Shown: positions 10,162-18,461, counted from the stretch's first letter. The stretch is DNA of 64,000 bases from Sphingomonas edaphi (GCF_003583725.1 NZ_QXTF01000002.1:1-64000), one strand, 5' to 3'. The notes: generated by a model from the letters alone, not told the origin. Numbers and translations are program-made.

Positions 10162-11180
10162 TGGCCTCGGCAATCCGCTGGTTGCCCGGACGGCGTCACG
10201 CGGCCTTTGCGGTCGTCGCGATGCTGGGCGGCATTGTTGGCGGGACGACGCTGCGCGTCCATTCGACGCAGGCATCTGCGCCGAAGGTGCTGATCGCGCC
10301 GGCCGACGCCGCTGCGCTGATCGACGCAACCTCAGGTGAACATCTGGTCGAGGCGCGCGCTGTCGGAGACGAAGCCAAGCTGATTAACGCTTCGATGCCG
10401 TTCAGCGCGCTACCGGTAACCGCGGCGCGGCCATTCGACCTTTCAAACAGCGATCCCCTGGACCAGCGTCGTGCGCTGCTCTGCCTGACACAGGCCATTT
10501 ATTACGAGGCCGGCTTCGAGCCTGCGGAAGGCCGCCGCGCTGTCGCTCAGGTCGTCTTGAACCGGATGCGCCATCCCGCATTCCCGAAGTCCGTCTGCGG
10601 AGTTGTGTATCAGGGCGCCCGCGCTCCGGTGTGCCAGTTCAGCTTCGTCTGTGACGGATCACTCTATCGCCCGCCGGCGCTCGGCGCGTGGAAGGCCGCG
10701 CAAAAGATCGCGGCAGCGGCGCTCGACGGCTCCGTCGAGCGGTCGGTAGGGGCCGCCACGCACTACCATGCTGATTATGTCGCGCCCTACTGGGCGCCTC
10801 GCCTCGCCAAGATCGCGCAGATCGGAGCACACATATTCTATCGCTGGCCGGGCGCATGGGGTTCGACCGCGGCCTTCACTGGCCGCTACATTGGTGAGCC
10901 CGCCGACCCCCTGGCGCTTCGTCCGCCGCTCCGCCAAGCTGTGCTGACGGACGGCACAATCGCTCCGGTCGAGGATTCCGCGGTTGCCGGTCCACCGATC
11001 GCACGGGCGCCAAACGACGTTGGCGGGCTTTTGGACACCAGCAAAGGCTGGACGCTCAATATTCCAATGCCGTCGGAGACCGCCTCCGCGACAAAGGCGA
11101 TCGCCGATAAGCAAAAGGCCGCTCCGGTCAAAACGGCGGAAGCGCCGGCCCTTGTCGGCAGCCAACTGGCGGCACGTTGA
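10158..11180 (+). CDS. SleB-like cell wall hydrolase (Hydrolase_2 family)
   Basis: Predicted peptidoglycan hydrolase of 340 residues, probably periplasmic and anchored by an N-terminal hydrophobic segment (about residues 14-34). The Hydrolase_2/SleB-like domain covers about 95-235. It shows LTQAIYYEA with the catalytic-type Glu, AVAQVVLNR, a CGVVYQG segment, CQFSFVCDG and a THYHADYV stretch, all hallmarks of this family. The C-terminal third is low complexity. It overlaps the ABC exporter by four bases (ATGA) and precedes the HlyD adaptor by 17 bases, so it is embedded in the secretion operon. A role in opening murein for assembly of the secretion channel is an inference. The family assignment is solid. 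Confidence 0.85.
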   Translation: MMASAIRWLPGRRHAAFAVVAMLGGIVGGTTLRVHSTQASAPKVLIAPADAAALIDATSGEHLVEARAVGDEAKLINASMPFSALPVTAARPFDLSNSDPLDQRRALLCLTQAIYYEAGFEPAEGRRAVAQVVLNRMRHPAFPKSVCGVVYQGARAPVCQFSFVCDGSLYRPPALGAWKAAQKIAAAALDGSVERSVGAATHYHADYVAPYWAPRLAKIAQIGAHIFYRWPGAWGSTAAFTGRYIGEPADPLALRPPLRQAVLTDGTIAPVEDSAVAGPPIARAPNDVGGLLDTSKGWTLNIPMPSETASATKAIADKQKAAPVKTAEAPALVGSQLAAR

Positions 11181-11197
11181 GAAACGGATAGCAGACG

Positions 11198-12457
11198 ATG
11201 GCGACTCTTCCCTTCATGCCCTCCACGCCTAAGCGGCAGCGCGAGCCACTCGCCGGCGCGCGCCTTATCATCGTATCGGTCGCGGTTGGCTTCGCGGTTT
11301 TCGTGCTGTGGGCCATGCTCGCCCAGGTGGACGAGGTAACGGCCGGGCAGGGCAAGGTCATCCCTTCCAGCAAGGTGCAGATCATCCAGTCGGCCGAACC
11401 CGCCACCATTGCCGAGTTGCTTGTCCGATCTGGTCAGCGTGTCCAGCGGGGCCAGCTGCTCGCGCGGCTCGACAATCCGGAAAGCCGGTCACTCCAGGCA
11501 GAGACCGACGCCCTCCAGGCGCGGTCGCAGCGCCTTGCTGCCGAGGGCACGGGCGCCAGCGGATCGCTTGCCGGCGATGAAGCGCAGTTGAGCGCCGTTC
11601 GTCGGGAGGCATTGGGTAGCCGGGTCGCCGCTCTGCGCGCCTCGGCCGAGCAGCGCCGCCGTGAGGTGGCGGAAGCCAATGCGACCATCTCTAGTCTCTC
11701 AAACAGCCTAGCGCTCGCTCAGAAACAGGTGTCGATGCTCGAGCCGCTCGCGGCCAAGAACATCGTTCCGCAGACCGAACTGATCACCGCGCGCCGTGAA
11801 GTGGTCGACATTCAGGGGCGCATCGCCGCGGCCCGTGAGCAGGCAGGAAGGGCAAGCGCCGCCGTCAGCGAAGCGCTCAGCCAGGCCAGCGAAGCCCAAT
11901 TCACGTTCCGCCAGGATGCGCTCAACGAACGCAGCCAGATCAGCCAGAAGCTCGCCGCCAACGAACAGTCCCTTCGCGGCCGCAACAGCCTGGGGCGGAT
12001 GGAAGTTCGCTCGCCCGTCAACGGTGTCGTTAATGATGTCCAGGTAACCACGATCGGCGGCTTCGTTCAGCCGGGTGAGAAGATCATGGAAGTCGTGCCA
12101 ATGGGCGACAAGCTGCTCGTCGAAACGCGCGTCAAACCAAGCGACATCGCCTTCATCAAGGTTGGCGACAGGGCCTTGGTCAAAGTGACCGCCTATGACT
12201 TCTCAACCTATGGCGGACTCGACGGTCGCGTTGTCCAAGTGTCAGCGGACAGCATCTACGATGAAGTCGAGCGGCAGGCATATTTCAACGTGATCGTCGA
12301 AACCGACCGCGCATATCTCTTCGCGGCCGGCCGCCGCTTGCCGATCGCGCCCGGCATGATGACCGATACGCAGATCATCACTGGCCGGAAGAGCGTCCTG
12401 ACCTATTTGCTAAAGCCGGTATTGAAAGCCCGCAGCGACGCGCTCCGGGAGCGCTGA
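11198..12457 (+). CDS. HlyD-family type I secretion periplasmic adaptor (LapC-like)
   Basis: Membrane-fusion protein of 419 residues linking the ABC exporter to the TolC-like channel. A single transmembrane helix lies at about residues 24-46. It is followed by a biotinyl-lipoyl half (GQGKVIPSSKVQIIQSAEP), a long Ala/Arg/Gln/Glu-rich coiled coil (about 95-265), the second lipoyl half (RSPVNGVVNDV) and a C-terminal beta-barrel region. The ending MMTDTQIITGRKSVLTYLLKP is characteristic of HlyD/LapC adaptors. It is the last rightward gene of the secretion operon. Its stop TGA abuts the oppositely oriented stop of the LapG-like gene to form TGATCA at 12455-12460. Confidence 0.93.
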   Translation: MATLPFMPSTPKRQREPLAGARLIIVSVAVGFAVFVLWAMLAQVDEVTAGQGKVIPSSKVQIIQSAEPATIAELLVRSGQRVQRGQLLARLDNPESRSLQAETDALQARSQRLAAEGTGASGSLAGDEAQLSAVRREALGSRVAALRASAEQRRREVAEANATISSLSNSLALAQKQVSMLEPLAAKNIVPQTELITARREVVDIQGRIAAAREQAGRASAAVSEALSQASEAQFTFRQDALNERSQISQKLAANEQSLRGRNSLGRMEVRSPVNGVVNDVQVTTIGGFVQPGEKIMEVVPMGDKLLVETRVKPSDIAFIKVGDRALVKVTAYDFSTYGGLDGRVVQVSADSIYDEVERQAYFNVIVETDRAYLFAAGRRLPIAPGMMTDTQIITGRKSVLTYLLKPVLKARSDALRER

Positions 12458-13402
12458 TCAAAGGCTGACCATCACGGGGATGAGGCTGGCGGTTTCGAGG
12501 ACTACGTCGGGCAACTCATCTTCACCCGACGCAGGTTCGAACCGTGCGCTGGGTAGGACCACCGTCGCTTCCACTGCGTTGCTTGCGTAAGTGACTGGTG
12601 GCACGTCGCGTCGATAGCCGTGTGTGTAAGTCCGGCCGGCGGTAAAAGTGATAACCGGCCGGTAATCACTAAGATCACTGCTGTCGACGATCCGGTCAGT
12701 GCCATTGTCGAGCACAAGGAATCGGCCCTGAGCGCGAACGACCAAGACGGCGTGGTCGGCACGGCGGGTCAAGTCTTTCAGAACGACCAGGTAAAGGTCG
12801 CGGTCGGAGACGCCCGCCGCCCGAAGCATGGCGCGTTTGGCAATGGCGTAATCCTCGCAGTCGCCGCGGCCGCGGGTAAACGTTTCTGATGCTGCCTGCC
12901 ACTTGTCGGGGGTCCCAAACTGTACGCGATCGTCGATGAACCGTACGCGGCGATTCACATAGCTATTCACCGCTTCCAGCTTGGCGAAAATAGCCTCGTC
13001 ACGGAGCGACGCGGCGAAGGTGCCGGCATTGCCGCCGACACCGGCTCCCGACACTTGGTGCCAGCGCTGGTCCAGCGGGCTCCGTCCGATCGAAAGCGCC
13101 ACGCTATTGAAGACATCGGGCTGGTCGCTCGACACCGGATTGATGGCCCGTGTGATCACGGCGGGCCGGTAAGGCGCGCTTTGGGTGGCGGGCGTAACGG
13201 GCTGATAGATTGTGGCCGACTGACTCGACTGCTGTGCGCGGATGGCGGCCAACGCACTTGGCGCCCCGCCCAGGATTGCATCGCTCTTCGACATGCCGCG
13301 ATAGGATGCCGGAACGACCTGCGCTTGCGCCGGAATTGCCATTAGCCCCAGTGCAATCACCGGGATCAGGTGGCGGGCAAGAAGTGCAGCCTTGGTTCGC
13401 AT
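12458..13402 (-). CDS. LapG-like transglutaminase-like cysteine protease
   Basis: Periplasmic bacterial transglutaminase-like cysteine proteinase (BTLCP) of 314 residues with a signal peptide ending at AQA (about residue 27). The catalytic triad is visible: Cys182 in RGDCEDYA, His217 in RADHAVLVV and Asp232 in LVLDNGTD. In the Lap system such a protease clips the N-terminal region of the LapA adhesin and releases it from the surface when c-di-GMP is low. Placement next to the adhesin secretion genes makes the adhesin at the left edge the likely substrate, although its cleavage site is outside the window. No LapD-like GGDEF/EAL partner is encoded in this window. The C-terminal ~50 residues after the catalytic domain have no recognised role. 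Confidence 0.85.
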   Translation of the reverse strand: MRTKAALLARHLIPVIALGLMAIPAQAQVVPASYRGMSKSDAILGGAPSALAAIRAQQSSQSATIYQPVTPATQSAPYRPAVITRAINPVSSDQPDVFNSVALSIGRSPLDQRWHQVSGAGVGGNAGTFAASLRDEAIFAKLEAVNSYVNRRVRFIDDRVQFGTPDKWQAASETFTRGRGDCEDYAIAKRAMLRAAGVSDRDLYLVVLKDLTRRADHAVLVVRAQGRFLVLDNGTDRIVDSSDLSDYRPVITFTAGRTYTHGYRRDVPPVTYASNAVEATVVLPSARFEPASGEDELPDVVLETASLIPVMVSL

Positions 13403-13467
13403 TGCCCTGCTTGTCGCAGGACAAGGAAAAAACTGGCTTAAATCACAAGGTTAACACGCAGATAACT

Positions 13468-14256
13468 TTATACCCTCGTTTCAGTCTCCGAAAGGAAGCG
13501 ATCAATTGCGCTATTGAATCGTTCAGGCTGTTCGAGGTTGGCCAAGTGACCGGATCCTTCCAACCATTCCAGCCGGGAGTTGTGGATGATTTCATGAAGT
13601 TCGGTCGACAGAGCGGGCGGGGTTATGCCGTCCTCAATCCCGCACAGAATCAGGGTCGGGACATCGATCGCTGCGGCCCGGCTGCACTGGTCGGCCAGCC
13701 AGACGGCTGCGGCACCGAGACGATAAGCGTCCGGGTCGATCGCGGCCATCGTTTCGATTACCTCGCGCCGCAACGCATTGCTGGCTTCGGAACCAAGCAG
13801 CATGCCCGTCCGGGCCTCCGCCAAAGCCCGCATCGTCATGGCCTTGCTCGCCGCGACCGAGCGATCGTGGATCACCTGTCCGTTGGGATGGACGGCGAAG
13901 CTGTCGGCGATGATGAGCGACGTGCAGCGCCCAGGCGCCGCGTGGTACATCGCAATGGCTACAACGCCTCCGAGAGAGAGGCCGCAGACATGCGCCTGCC
14001 CAACGCCCAATTCGTCCATCGCCGCGAGGATTGCTTCTGCAAACTCATCGCGGCCCGCTTCAGGCGCAAAGTCGCTTTCTCCATAGCCCGGATAATCGAA
14101 GGCGATCGCCCGCCGCTCTCGGCCGAAGTGGTCGAGCTGCGGTTGCCACACGCTTTTATCCGAACCGACACCGTGCAGGAAAATGATCGGCGCTGAGTCG
14201 CCTCTGCCCGCCTCGACATAGCCGATATTGCCGTAGCTTGTGAGAACCCGCCCCAT
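13468..14256 (-). CDS. Alpha/beta hydrolase
   Basis: Single-domain alpha/beta hydrolase of 262 residues. The nucleophile elbow is GLSLGG with Ser94; the acid is Asp209 (CGIEDGITPP) and the base His237 (GSGHLANLEQP). HGVGSDKSVW provides the oxyanion-hole region. The pattern resembles 3-oxoadipate enol-lactonase (PcaD)-like hydrolases, but no catabolic genes surround it, so the substrate is unknown. The open frame extends about 100 codons further upstream, but that part is antisense to the [2Fe-2S] gene and unlike the family; the start MGRVLTSYGN at 14256 fits family length. It is divergent from the [2Fe-2S] gene across 63 bp and lies 65 bp upstream of the LapG-like gene on the same strand. Confidence 0.82.
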   Translation of the reverse strand: MGRVLTSYGNIGYVEAGRGDSAPIIFLHGVGSDKSVWQPQLDHFGRERRAIAFDYPGYGESDFAPEAGRDEFAEAILAAMDELGVGQAHVCGLSLGGVVAIAMYHAAPGRCTSLIIADSFAVHPNGQVIHDRSVAASKAMTMRALAEARTGMLLGSEASNALRREVIETMAAIDPDAYRLGAAAVWLADQCSRAAAIDVPTLILCGIEDGITPPALSTELHEIIHNSRLEWLEGSGHLANLEQPERFNSAIDRFLSETETRV

Positions 14257-14319
14257 CACTGCATCATGGCTGCACGGCGCTGCTTTGCAAGCGCTCGCGC
14301 GCCCTATAGCCTGTGCGAC

Positions 14320-14865
14320 ATGACCAGCATGACTGTTAACGGCGAGGCCGTTCGCTATCGCCTCGATCCCCAAACCCCGCTGCTGTTCGCGCTGCGCGAT
14401 GCATCGAATCTGACCGGAACGAAGCACGGTTGCTACAGTGGGGATTGCGGAACGTGTACGGTGATCGTCGATGGCCGGGCAACGCTTTCGTGCCAAATCA
14501 CAATCGCTGAAGCAGAAGGCGCCGACGTTACAACGATCGAAGGACTGTCCGCCGACCGGGCTCACCCGCTTCAGCAGGCGTGGGCCATGGAGCAGGTTAG
14601 CCAGTGCGGGCGCTGCGACCCAGGCTTCATCATGACGCTAGCCGCGCTGATGCGCGCCACCCCCAGTCCGACGACCGAGCAGCTTGCGACGCTTCCAAAC
14701 ATCTGCCGATGCGGCGCTACGCTGCGCATACTCAAGGCCGTTCGTCGGGCCGCGGAGGTTGCCGCGCCGCTGTCCTCGCAGGCGCCCGCTCGCTCGCAAC
14801 ACGGTCCGTCACGGTTCAGCAACGGCTCATCCTCAGAGTCGCAGATTCAGCCCAACGACTCATGA
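14320..14865 (+). CDS. Orphan (2Fe-2S) small subunit, xanthine dehydrogenase/IorA-like
   Basis: Electron-transfer subunit of the molybdenum hydroxylase family, 181 residues (ATG at 14320; 14329 is an alternative). The plant-type cluster is bound by Cys38, Cys43, Cys46 and Cys58 (GCYSGDCGTC...LSC). The second, helical-domain cluster is bound by Cys96, Cys99, Cys129 and Cys131 (QCGRCDPG...NICRC). The NICRC-G-A-T-L-R-I ending resembles isoquinoline 1-oxidoreductase alpha subunits. The family normally pairs with a molybdopterin-binding large subunit, but the next gene is an RcnB-like protein and no partner occurs in this window. The last ~30 residues are Ser/Pro/Gln-rich and unlike the family. 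Confidence 0.82.
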   Translation: MTSMTVNGEAVRYRLDPQTPLLFALRDASNLTGTKHGCYSGDCGTCTVIVDGRATLSCQITIAEAEGADVTTIEGLSADRAHPLQQAWAMEQVSQCGRCDPGFIMTLAALMRATPSPTTEQLATLPNICRCGATLRILKAVRRAAEVAAPLSSQAPARSQHGPSRFSNGSSSESQIQPNDS

Positions 14866-14892
14866 AGTCGATCTGGAATGCTGGAGTGAGTG

Positions 14893-15654
14893 ATGCGTAA
14901 GTTTTTGATCCCCCTGTTGATGGCAAGCACCATGCTTCCCGTTGCGGCGCAGGCGCGCGACGGGAGCATGCTTGACGCAATGCGCGAGCGAGCTGCTCGT
15001 GCAAGCGAAGAGCGGACTTCATCTGACGATCGGCCGCAGCGGACTGAACGGTCACAACGTTCGGAAAGGGCAGACCGTCCGGCGCGCGCTGAGCGGCCGG
15101 ATCGCTTGATTGAGCGTGCCGAACGCTCACAGCGCCAACTGCGCCTGAATCAACAGGCCCAGCCTGTCCAGACCGTGGAGCAGGTCCGCCGCGAGCGCCG
15201 GACCGACGGCGGCATGGTTGACGGCTTCCGCCGCATCGCGCGCGACGCCGAAACCCGGCAAGTCGAAGCGCAGCGCGAGCGCAGCCGCGACGGCTTCGAT
15301 GGTCTTCGTGACCGCATCGTCCGCGACGGCAATCGCGTGAACCGTGACCGCTGGTCGGGCGACTGGCGGCGCGATCATCGCTACGACTGGCGCAGCTATC
15401 GCGACCGCAATCGCTCGCTGTTTCGCATCGGTCGGTACTACGATCCCTACGGCTGGAACTATCGGCGCTTTTCAATCGGCTTCAGCCTTTACCCGAGCTA
15501 TTACGGCTCAAGTTACTGGCTGGACGATCCGTGGATGTACCGGTTGCCGCCGGCCTACGGTCCGTATCGCTGGGTGCGCTATTATGACGATGCCCTGCTG
15601 GTGAACATCTACACCGGGCAAGTCGTGGACGTGCTCTATAGTTTCTTCTGGTAG
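14893..15654 (+). CDS. RcnB-family periplasmic protein
   Basis: Secreted protein of 253 residues. A signal peptide (MRKFLIPLLM..., cleavage after AQA) is followed by a very Arg/Glu/Ser-rich charged region (about 30-170). The C-terminus is Tyr/Arg/Trp-rich and ends RWVRYYDDALLVNIYTGQVVDV, the hallmark of the RcnB (PF11776) domain associated in E. coli with nickel/cobalt homeostasis. The ATG at 14893 is favoured over a GTG three bases upstream because of CTGGAG at 14881. There is no metal efflux gene next to it, so the metal link is family-level only. A strong intrinsic terminator follows. Confidence 0.78.
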   Translation: MRKFLIPLLMASTMLPVAAQARDGSMLDAMRERAARASEERTSSDDRPQRTERSQRSERADRPARAERPDRLIERAERSQRQLRLNQQAQPVQTVEQVRRERRTDGGMVDGFRRIARDAETRQVEAQRERSRDGFDGLRDRIVRDGNRVNRDRWSGDWRRDHRYDWRSYRDRNRSLFRIGRYYDPYGWNYRRFSIGFSLYPSYYGSSYWLDDPWMYRLPPAYGPYRWVRYYDDALLVNIYTGQVVDVLYSFFW

Positions 15655-15677
15655 ACAAGTCCTAACCGTTGGTCGAA

Positions 15678-15710
15678 GGGGCGTTGCGGGAGGACCGCAG
15701 CGCCCCTTTT
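15678..15710 (+). terminator. Rho-independent terminator after RcnB-like gene
   Basis: GGGGCGTTGCGG (15678-15689) pairs with CCGCAGCGCCCC (15695-15706) over 12 bp, with one G-U pair in RNA and a GAGGA loop, then TTTT (15707-15710). It is the best-formed terminator in the window and separates the RcnB-like gene from the DUF885 gene. Confidence 0.85.
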
Positions 15711-15759
15711 GCCGTGTGCACGGGGACGTGCAGTCCGCACGTCGTTCAAGGGGTTTGCA

Positions 15760-17595
15760 ATGAAAATGAAGCTCGTCCTGGCCCTGTCGGCCGCCGCCGT
15801 CGCACTCTCCGCCTGCGCAACGACGCCGGCTCCAGTCGTGCCGCCGGTGCCCGTCGCCGCGGTCGCGCCCTCTGCTCCCGCAGAAAGCCCCCATGACCGC
15901 CTGTTCCGCCTGTTCAAGGAAAGTGATGAGGCGCAACTGAAGCGCAATCCCCTGTTCGCGATTTTCCGCGGGGACATGCGCTACGCTGACCAGTTCGGCG
16001 ATTACATCAGCGAGGAGTATTTCGCGAAGGAGAAGGCGGCCGGTGAAGCCGACTTGGCGGCGCTGCACGCTATCGATCGCGCCTCACTCGATCCGACGGA
16101 TCAGTTGGCATATGACGTCTTCGAATTTTCGACGCGCGATACGCTGAAGGGTTACGATTCCTCGATCCTTTCGCTGACTAAAGTTCGACCGATCAATCAC
16201 TTCTCGGGCTTTCACACCTTCTATCCAACGTTCTCGAGCGGAGCTGGCGGTGCGCCGTTCAAGACAGTAGCCGACTATGAGCATGCGCTGAAGCGTCACG
16301 AAGGCTATGCGAAGCTAATCGACGCGGCCATCGTCCGATTCAAGGAAGGCGAAGCGGCGGGGGTCTTCGAGACCAAGCTGACTATTCGCAACGTCATCGA
16401 GCAGCTCGACACACAGCTGAAGCAGCCGGTTGAGGAGTCGCCATTCTACGGACCAGTCAAGAAATTCCCGGACGATATGAGCGCCGCCGACAAGACGCGG
16501 TTGGAGGCAGCCTACCGCGCCGAGATTACTAACCGGCTGTATCCCGCGATGAAGCAACTGCGCGACTATCTGTCGTCGAGCTATCTGCCCAAGGCGCGCG
16601 AGGGCGTCGGCTTGATGTATATGAAGGGCGGTGATCGGCTCTATCGCTACATGGTCCAATCGACCACTACGCTGCCGCTGACGCCCGAGGAAATCCACCA
16701 AACAGGCCTCAATGAAGTGGAGCGGATTACCCGCGAAATGGAAAAGGTTCGGCAGGAAGTCCAGTTCAAGGGAACGCTCCCGAAGTTCTTCGACTATCTG
16801 CGTACCGATCCCAAGTTCAAAAAGCCGACGCGCGAGGCCTTAACGCAGGGCTATTACGACATCGGCAAGGCGGTCGATGCCAAACTTCCGGAATATTTCT
16901 CAACTATTCCGAAGGCGCCGCTTGAAATTCGCCCGTACGAGCCGTTCCGCGAAAAATTCGAAGCCGGCGGTAGCTATCAGCAAGGTACGCCTGACGGTTC
17001 GCGGCCGGGTATCTTCTATTTCAATGCCTACGACCTGCCGTCACGCACGATTGTCGGTATGACCACGCTCTACCTTCACGAAGGGGCGCCGGGTCACCAT
17101 TTCCAGATCAGCCTTGCACAGGAAAACGAGGCGCTTCCGGCCTTCATGCGGTTTGGCGGTAACACGGCTTATGTTGAAGGCTGGGCACTCTACGCCGAGA
17201 CACTTGGCTACGACATGGGTTTTTACAAAGATCCGATCCAGCGCTTCGGCACGCTGTCGGACGAGATGCTGCGCGCAATGCGGCTGGTCGTGGATACGGG
17301 CATCCACAGCAAAGGCTGGACCCGAGACCAGTCGATTCAGTACATGATGTCCCACAGCGACATCAGCAAAACTGACGCAACCTCCGAGGTCGAGCGCTAC
17401 ATTGCGATCCCCAGCCAAGCGCTGGCGTACAAGACTGGAGCGATGACCATCCAACGCCTGCGCCGGAAGGCCGAAATCGAACTTGGCACTAAGTTCGACA
17501 TCAAGGATTTCCATGCCCAAGTGCTGATGACCGGATCTCTGCCGCTTGCGATCTTGGAACAGAAGATCGATCGCTGGATCGCGTCGAAGAAATAA
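15760..17595 (+). CDS. DUF885 family lipoprotein, predicted metallopeptidase-like
   Basis: Lipoprotein of 611 residues with lipobox LSAC (MKMKLVLALSAAAVALSAC). The rest matches the DUF885 family. The diagnostic HEGAPGHH motif lies at residues 440-447, and the downstream NTAYVEGWALYAETLG stretch carries the conserved Glu; together these look like a zinc site of the gluzincin type. DUF885 proteins are widespread in sphingomonads and mostly uncharacterised. The start at 15760 has AAGGGG six bases upstream; earlier in-frame starts fall in the terminator of the preceding gene. It is a single-gene unit facing the Lrp-type regulator convergently. Confidence 0.88.
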   Translation: MKMKLVLALSAAAVALSACATTPAPVVPPVPVAAVAPSAPAESPHDRLFRLFKESDEAQLKRNPLFAIFRGDMRYADQFGDYISEEYFAKEKAAGEADLAALHAIDRASLDPTDQLAYDVFEFSTRDTLKGYDSSILSLTKVRPINHFSGFHTFYPTFSSGAGGAPFKTVADYEHALKRHEGYAKLIDAAIVRFKEGEAAGVFETKLTIRNVIEQLDTQLKQPVEESPFYGPVKKFPDDMSAADKTRLEAAYRAEITNRLYPAMKQLRDYLSSSYLPKAREGVGLMYMKGGDRLYRYMVQSTTTLPLTPEEIHQTGLNEVERITREMEKVRQEVQFKGTLPKFFDYLRTDPKFKKPTREALTQGYYDIGKAVDAKLPEYFSTIPKAPLEIRPYEPFREKFEAGGSYQQGTPDGSRPGIFYFNAYDLPSRTIVGMTTLYLHEGAPGHHFQISLAQENEALPAFMRFGGNTAYVEGWALYAETLGYDMGFYKDPIQRFGTLSDEMLRAMRLVVDTGIHSKGWTRDQSIQYMMSHSDISKTDATSEVERYIAIPSQALAYKTGAMTIQRLRRKAEIELGTKFDIKDFHAQVLMTGSLPLAILEQKIDRWIASKK

Positions 17596-17616
17596 GCAAC
17601 AACGCGGCGCGGGCGG

Positions 17617-18096
17617 TCAGCCGTTCGCGTCGCGCTCGTCCAGCCGGATCATCGGCCGGTTTTTCAGTTCTTTTTTGACGAAGCTCGTCTCGTAGCGGCG
17701 AACGACTGGGCAGGCCGCCAGCTCTTCATCCGCGAAGACATTATATTCTGCCATGTCGCGGCAGGCGGCGAGAATGAGCATGTCATCGGCTCCGCTCACT
17801 TCGAGGCAAAGCTGAACCTCATCGAGCGACTGGAGTCGCGCGCGGAAGCGATTGAACGCATCCGCCTGCGCATGTTCGTGAAGCTGCACGCGGATGATGG
17901 CGCGAAGCCGCCGGTCGGCGAATTTTGATGCAGCAAGCGCGATCGTCTGCGAAATGGCGCCTGTTTCGCGCAGCCGCCGCAAGCGCCGTGCAATTGCCGA
18001 CGGCGACAGGGGAATCACCTCCGCAAGTTGCTCGGCCGTGCGGTCGGCGTCCTCCTGCATGGCATTCAGGAGTTTGATGTCGAAATTGTCGAACAT
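17617..18096 (-). CDS. Lrp/AsnC family transcriptional regulator
   Basis: Leucine-responsive-type regulator of 159 residues. An AsnC winged helix-turn-helix occupies about residues 3-60 (DNFDIKLLNAMQEDADRT...LSPSAIARRLRRLRETGAI). A RAM/ligand-binding domain follows (about 70-150) with EVQLCLEVSGADDMLILAACRDMAEY. The start MFDNFDIKLL at 18096 is chosen because the 13 residues before it do not fit the family. It is divergent from a small membrane-associated ORF at 18196, so it may control that gene and itself. An inverted repeat lies 13 bases upstream of its start codon. Confidence 0.9.
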   Translation of the reverse strand: MFDNFDIKLLNAMQEDADRTAEQLAEVIPLSPSAIARRLRRLRETGAISQTIALAASKFADRRLRAIIRVQLHEHAQADAFNRFRARLQSLDEVQLCLEVSGADDMLILAACRDMAEYNVFADEELAACPVVRRYETSFVKKELKNRPMIRLDERDANG

Positions 18097-18108
18097 TGGC
18101 CGAACCTT

Positions 18109-18131
18109 GCCAAAATTTGGCGCTGACGCCA
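18109..18131. promoter_or_regulatory. Inverted repeats between Lrp-type regulator and divergent small gene, candidate operator
   Basis: GCCAAA-A-TTTGGC (18109-18121) is a perfect 13-bp inverted repeat, immediately overlapped by TGGCG-ctga-CGCCA (18118-18131). It lies 13 bp upstream of the regulator start and 65 bp upstream of the divergent ORF. Lrp-family proteins often bind AT-centred palindromes in their own divergent intergenic regions. Binding here is inferred only from position and symmetry. Confidence 0.4.
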
Positions 18132-18195
18132 GCAACTTTGCACCCGCCCGCCTTGATGCCGGATGTATAACTTCACCCCATCAAGGACGATCGAC

Positions 18196-18423
18196 ATGTT
18201 TACGAACGCACCGCAACTGATCTCGGCGCTCGTGCTCCTCATGGCCGCGCAACTGTCCGATGTCGCCTGGCCGCGTTTGACGGAATTCGCCAACGCGGAA
18301 GCCAAGTGCACGTCGAGCGCTCATCGCCATATGGTTGTTCGCAAGGTCAATGCGGCCGAACGCAAGGATGTCGCGCGCCCCGCACGGGGTGGCGATGTCC
18401 AGATCCTATCGTTCGGCCCCTGA
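18196..18423 (+). CDS. Small hypothetical protein divergent from Lrp-type regulator
   Basis: A 75-residue ORF that I do not recognise. The start ATG at 18196 has AAGGA eight bases upstream. The N-terminus MFTNAPQLISALVLLMAAQ forms one hydrophobic segment that could be a signal anchor or membrane helix. It is followed by a charged tail with VVRKVNAAERKDVARP and a single Cys. The head-to-head arrangement with the Lrp regulator is the typical geometry of a regulator and its target. The region also overlaps the upstream end of the frame used by the S41 peptidase. It could be spurious, but the ribosome site and context argue for a real gene. Confidence 0.55.
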   Translation: MFTNAPQLISALVLLMAAQLSDVAWPRLTEFANAEAKCTSSAHRHMVVRKVNAAERKDVARPARGGDVQILSFGP

Positions 18424-18461
18424 CCGGTCCCATCCTTCCGTCACTGCACTGGATCCCTGAC

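Noticed and set aside
13438-13456. TTAA-N9-TTAA upstream of the LapG-like gene considered as a CtrA site
   Set aside because: The spacer is 9 rather than 7 bases and there is no supporting context.
13210-14196. 328-aa rightward open frame across the LapG-like promoter and alpha/beta hydrolase
   Set aside because: It is antisense to the hydrolase, whose catalytic triad and family match are clear; the frame itself has no motif.
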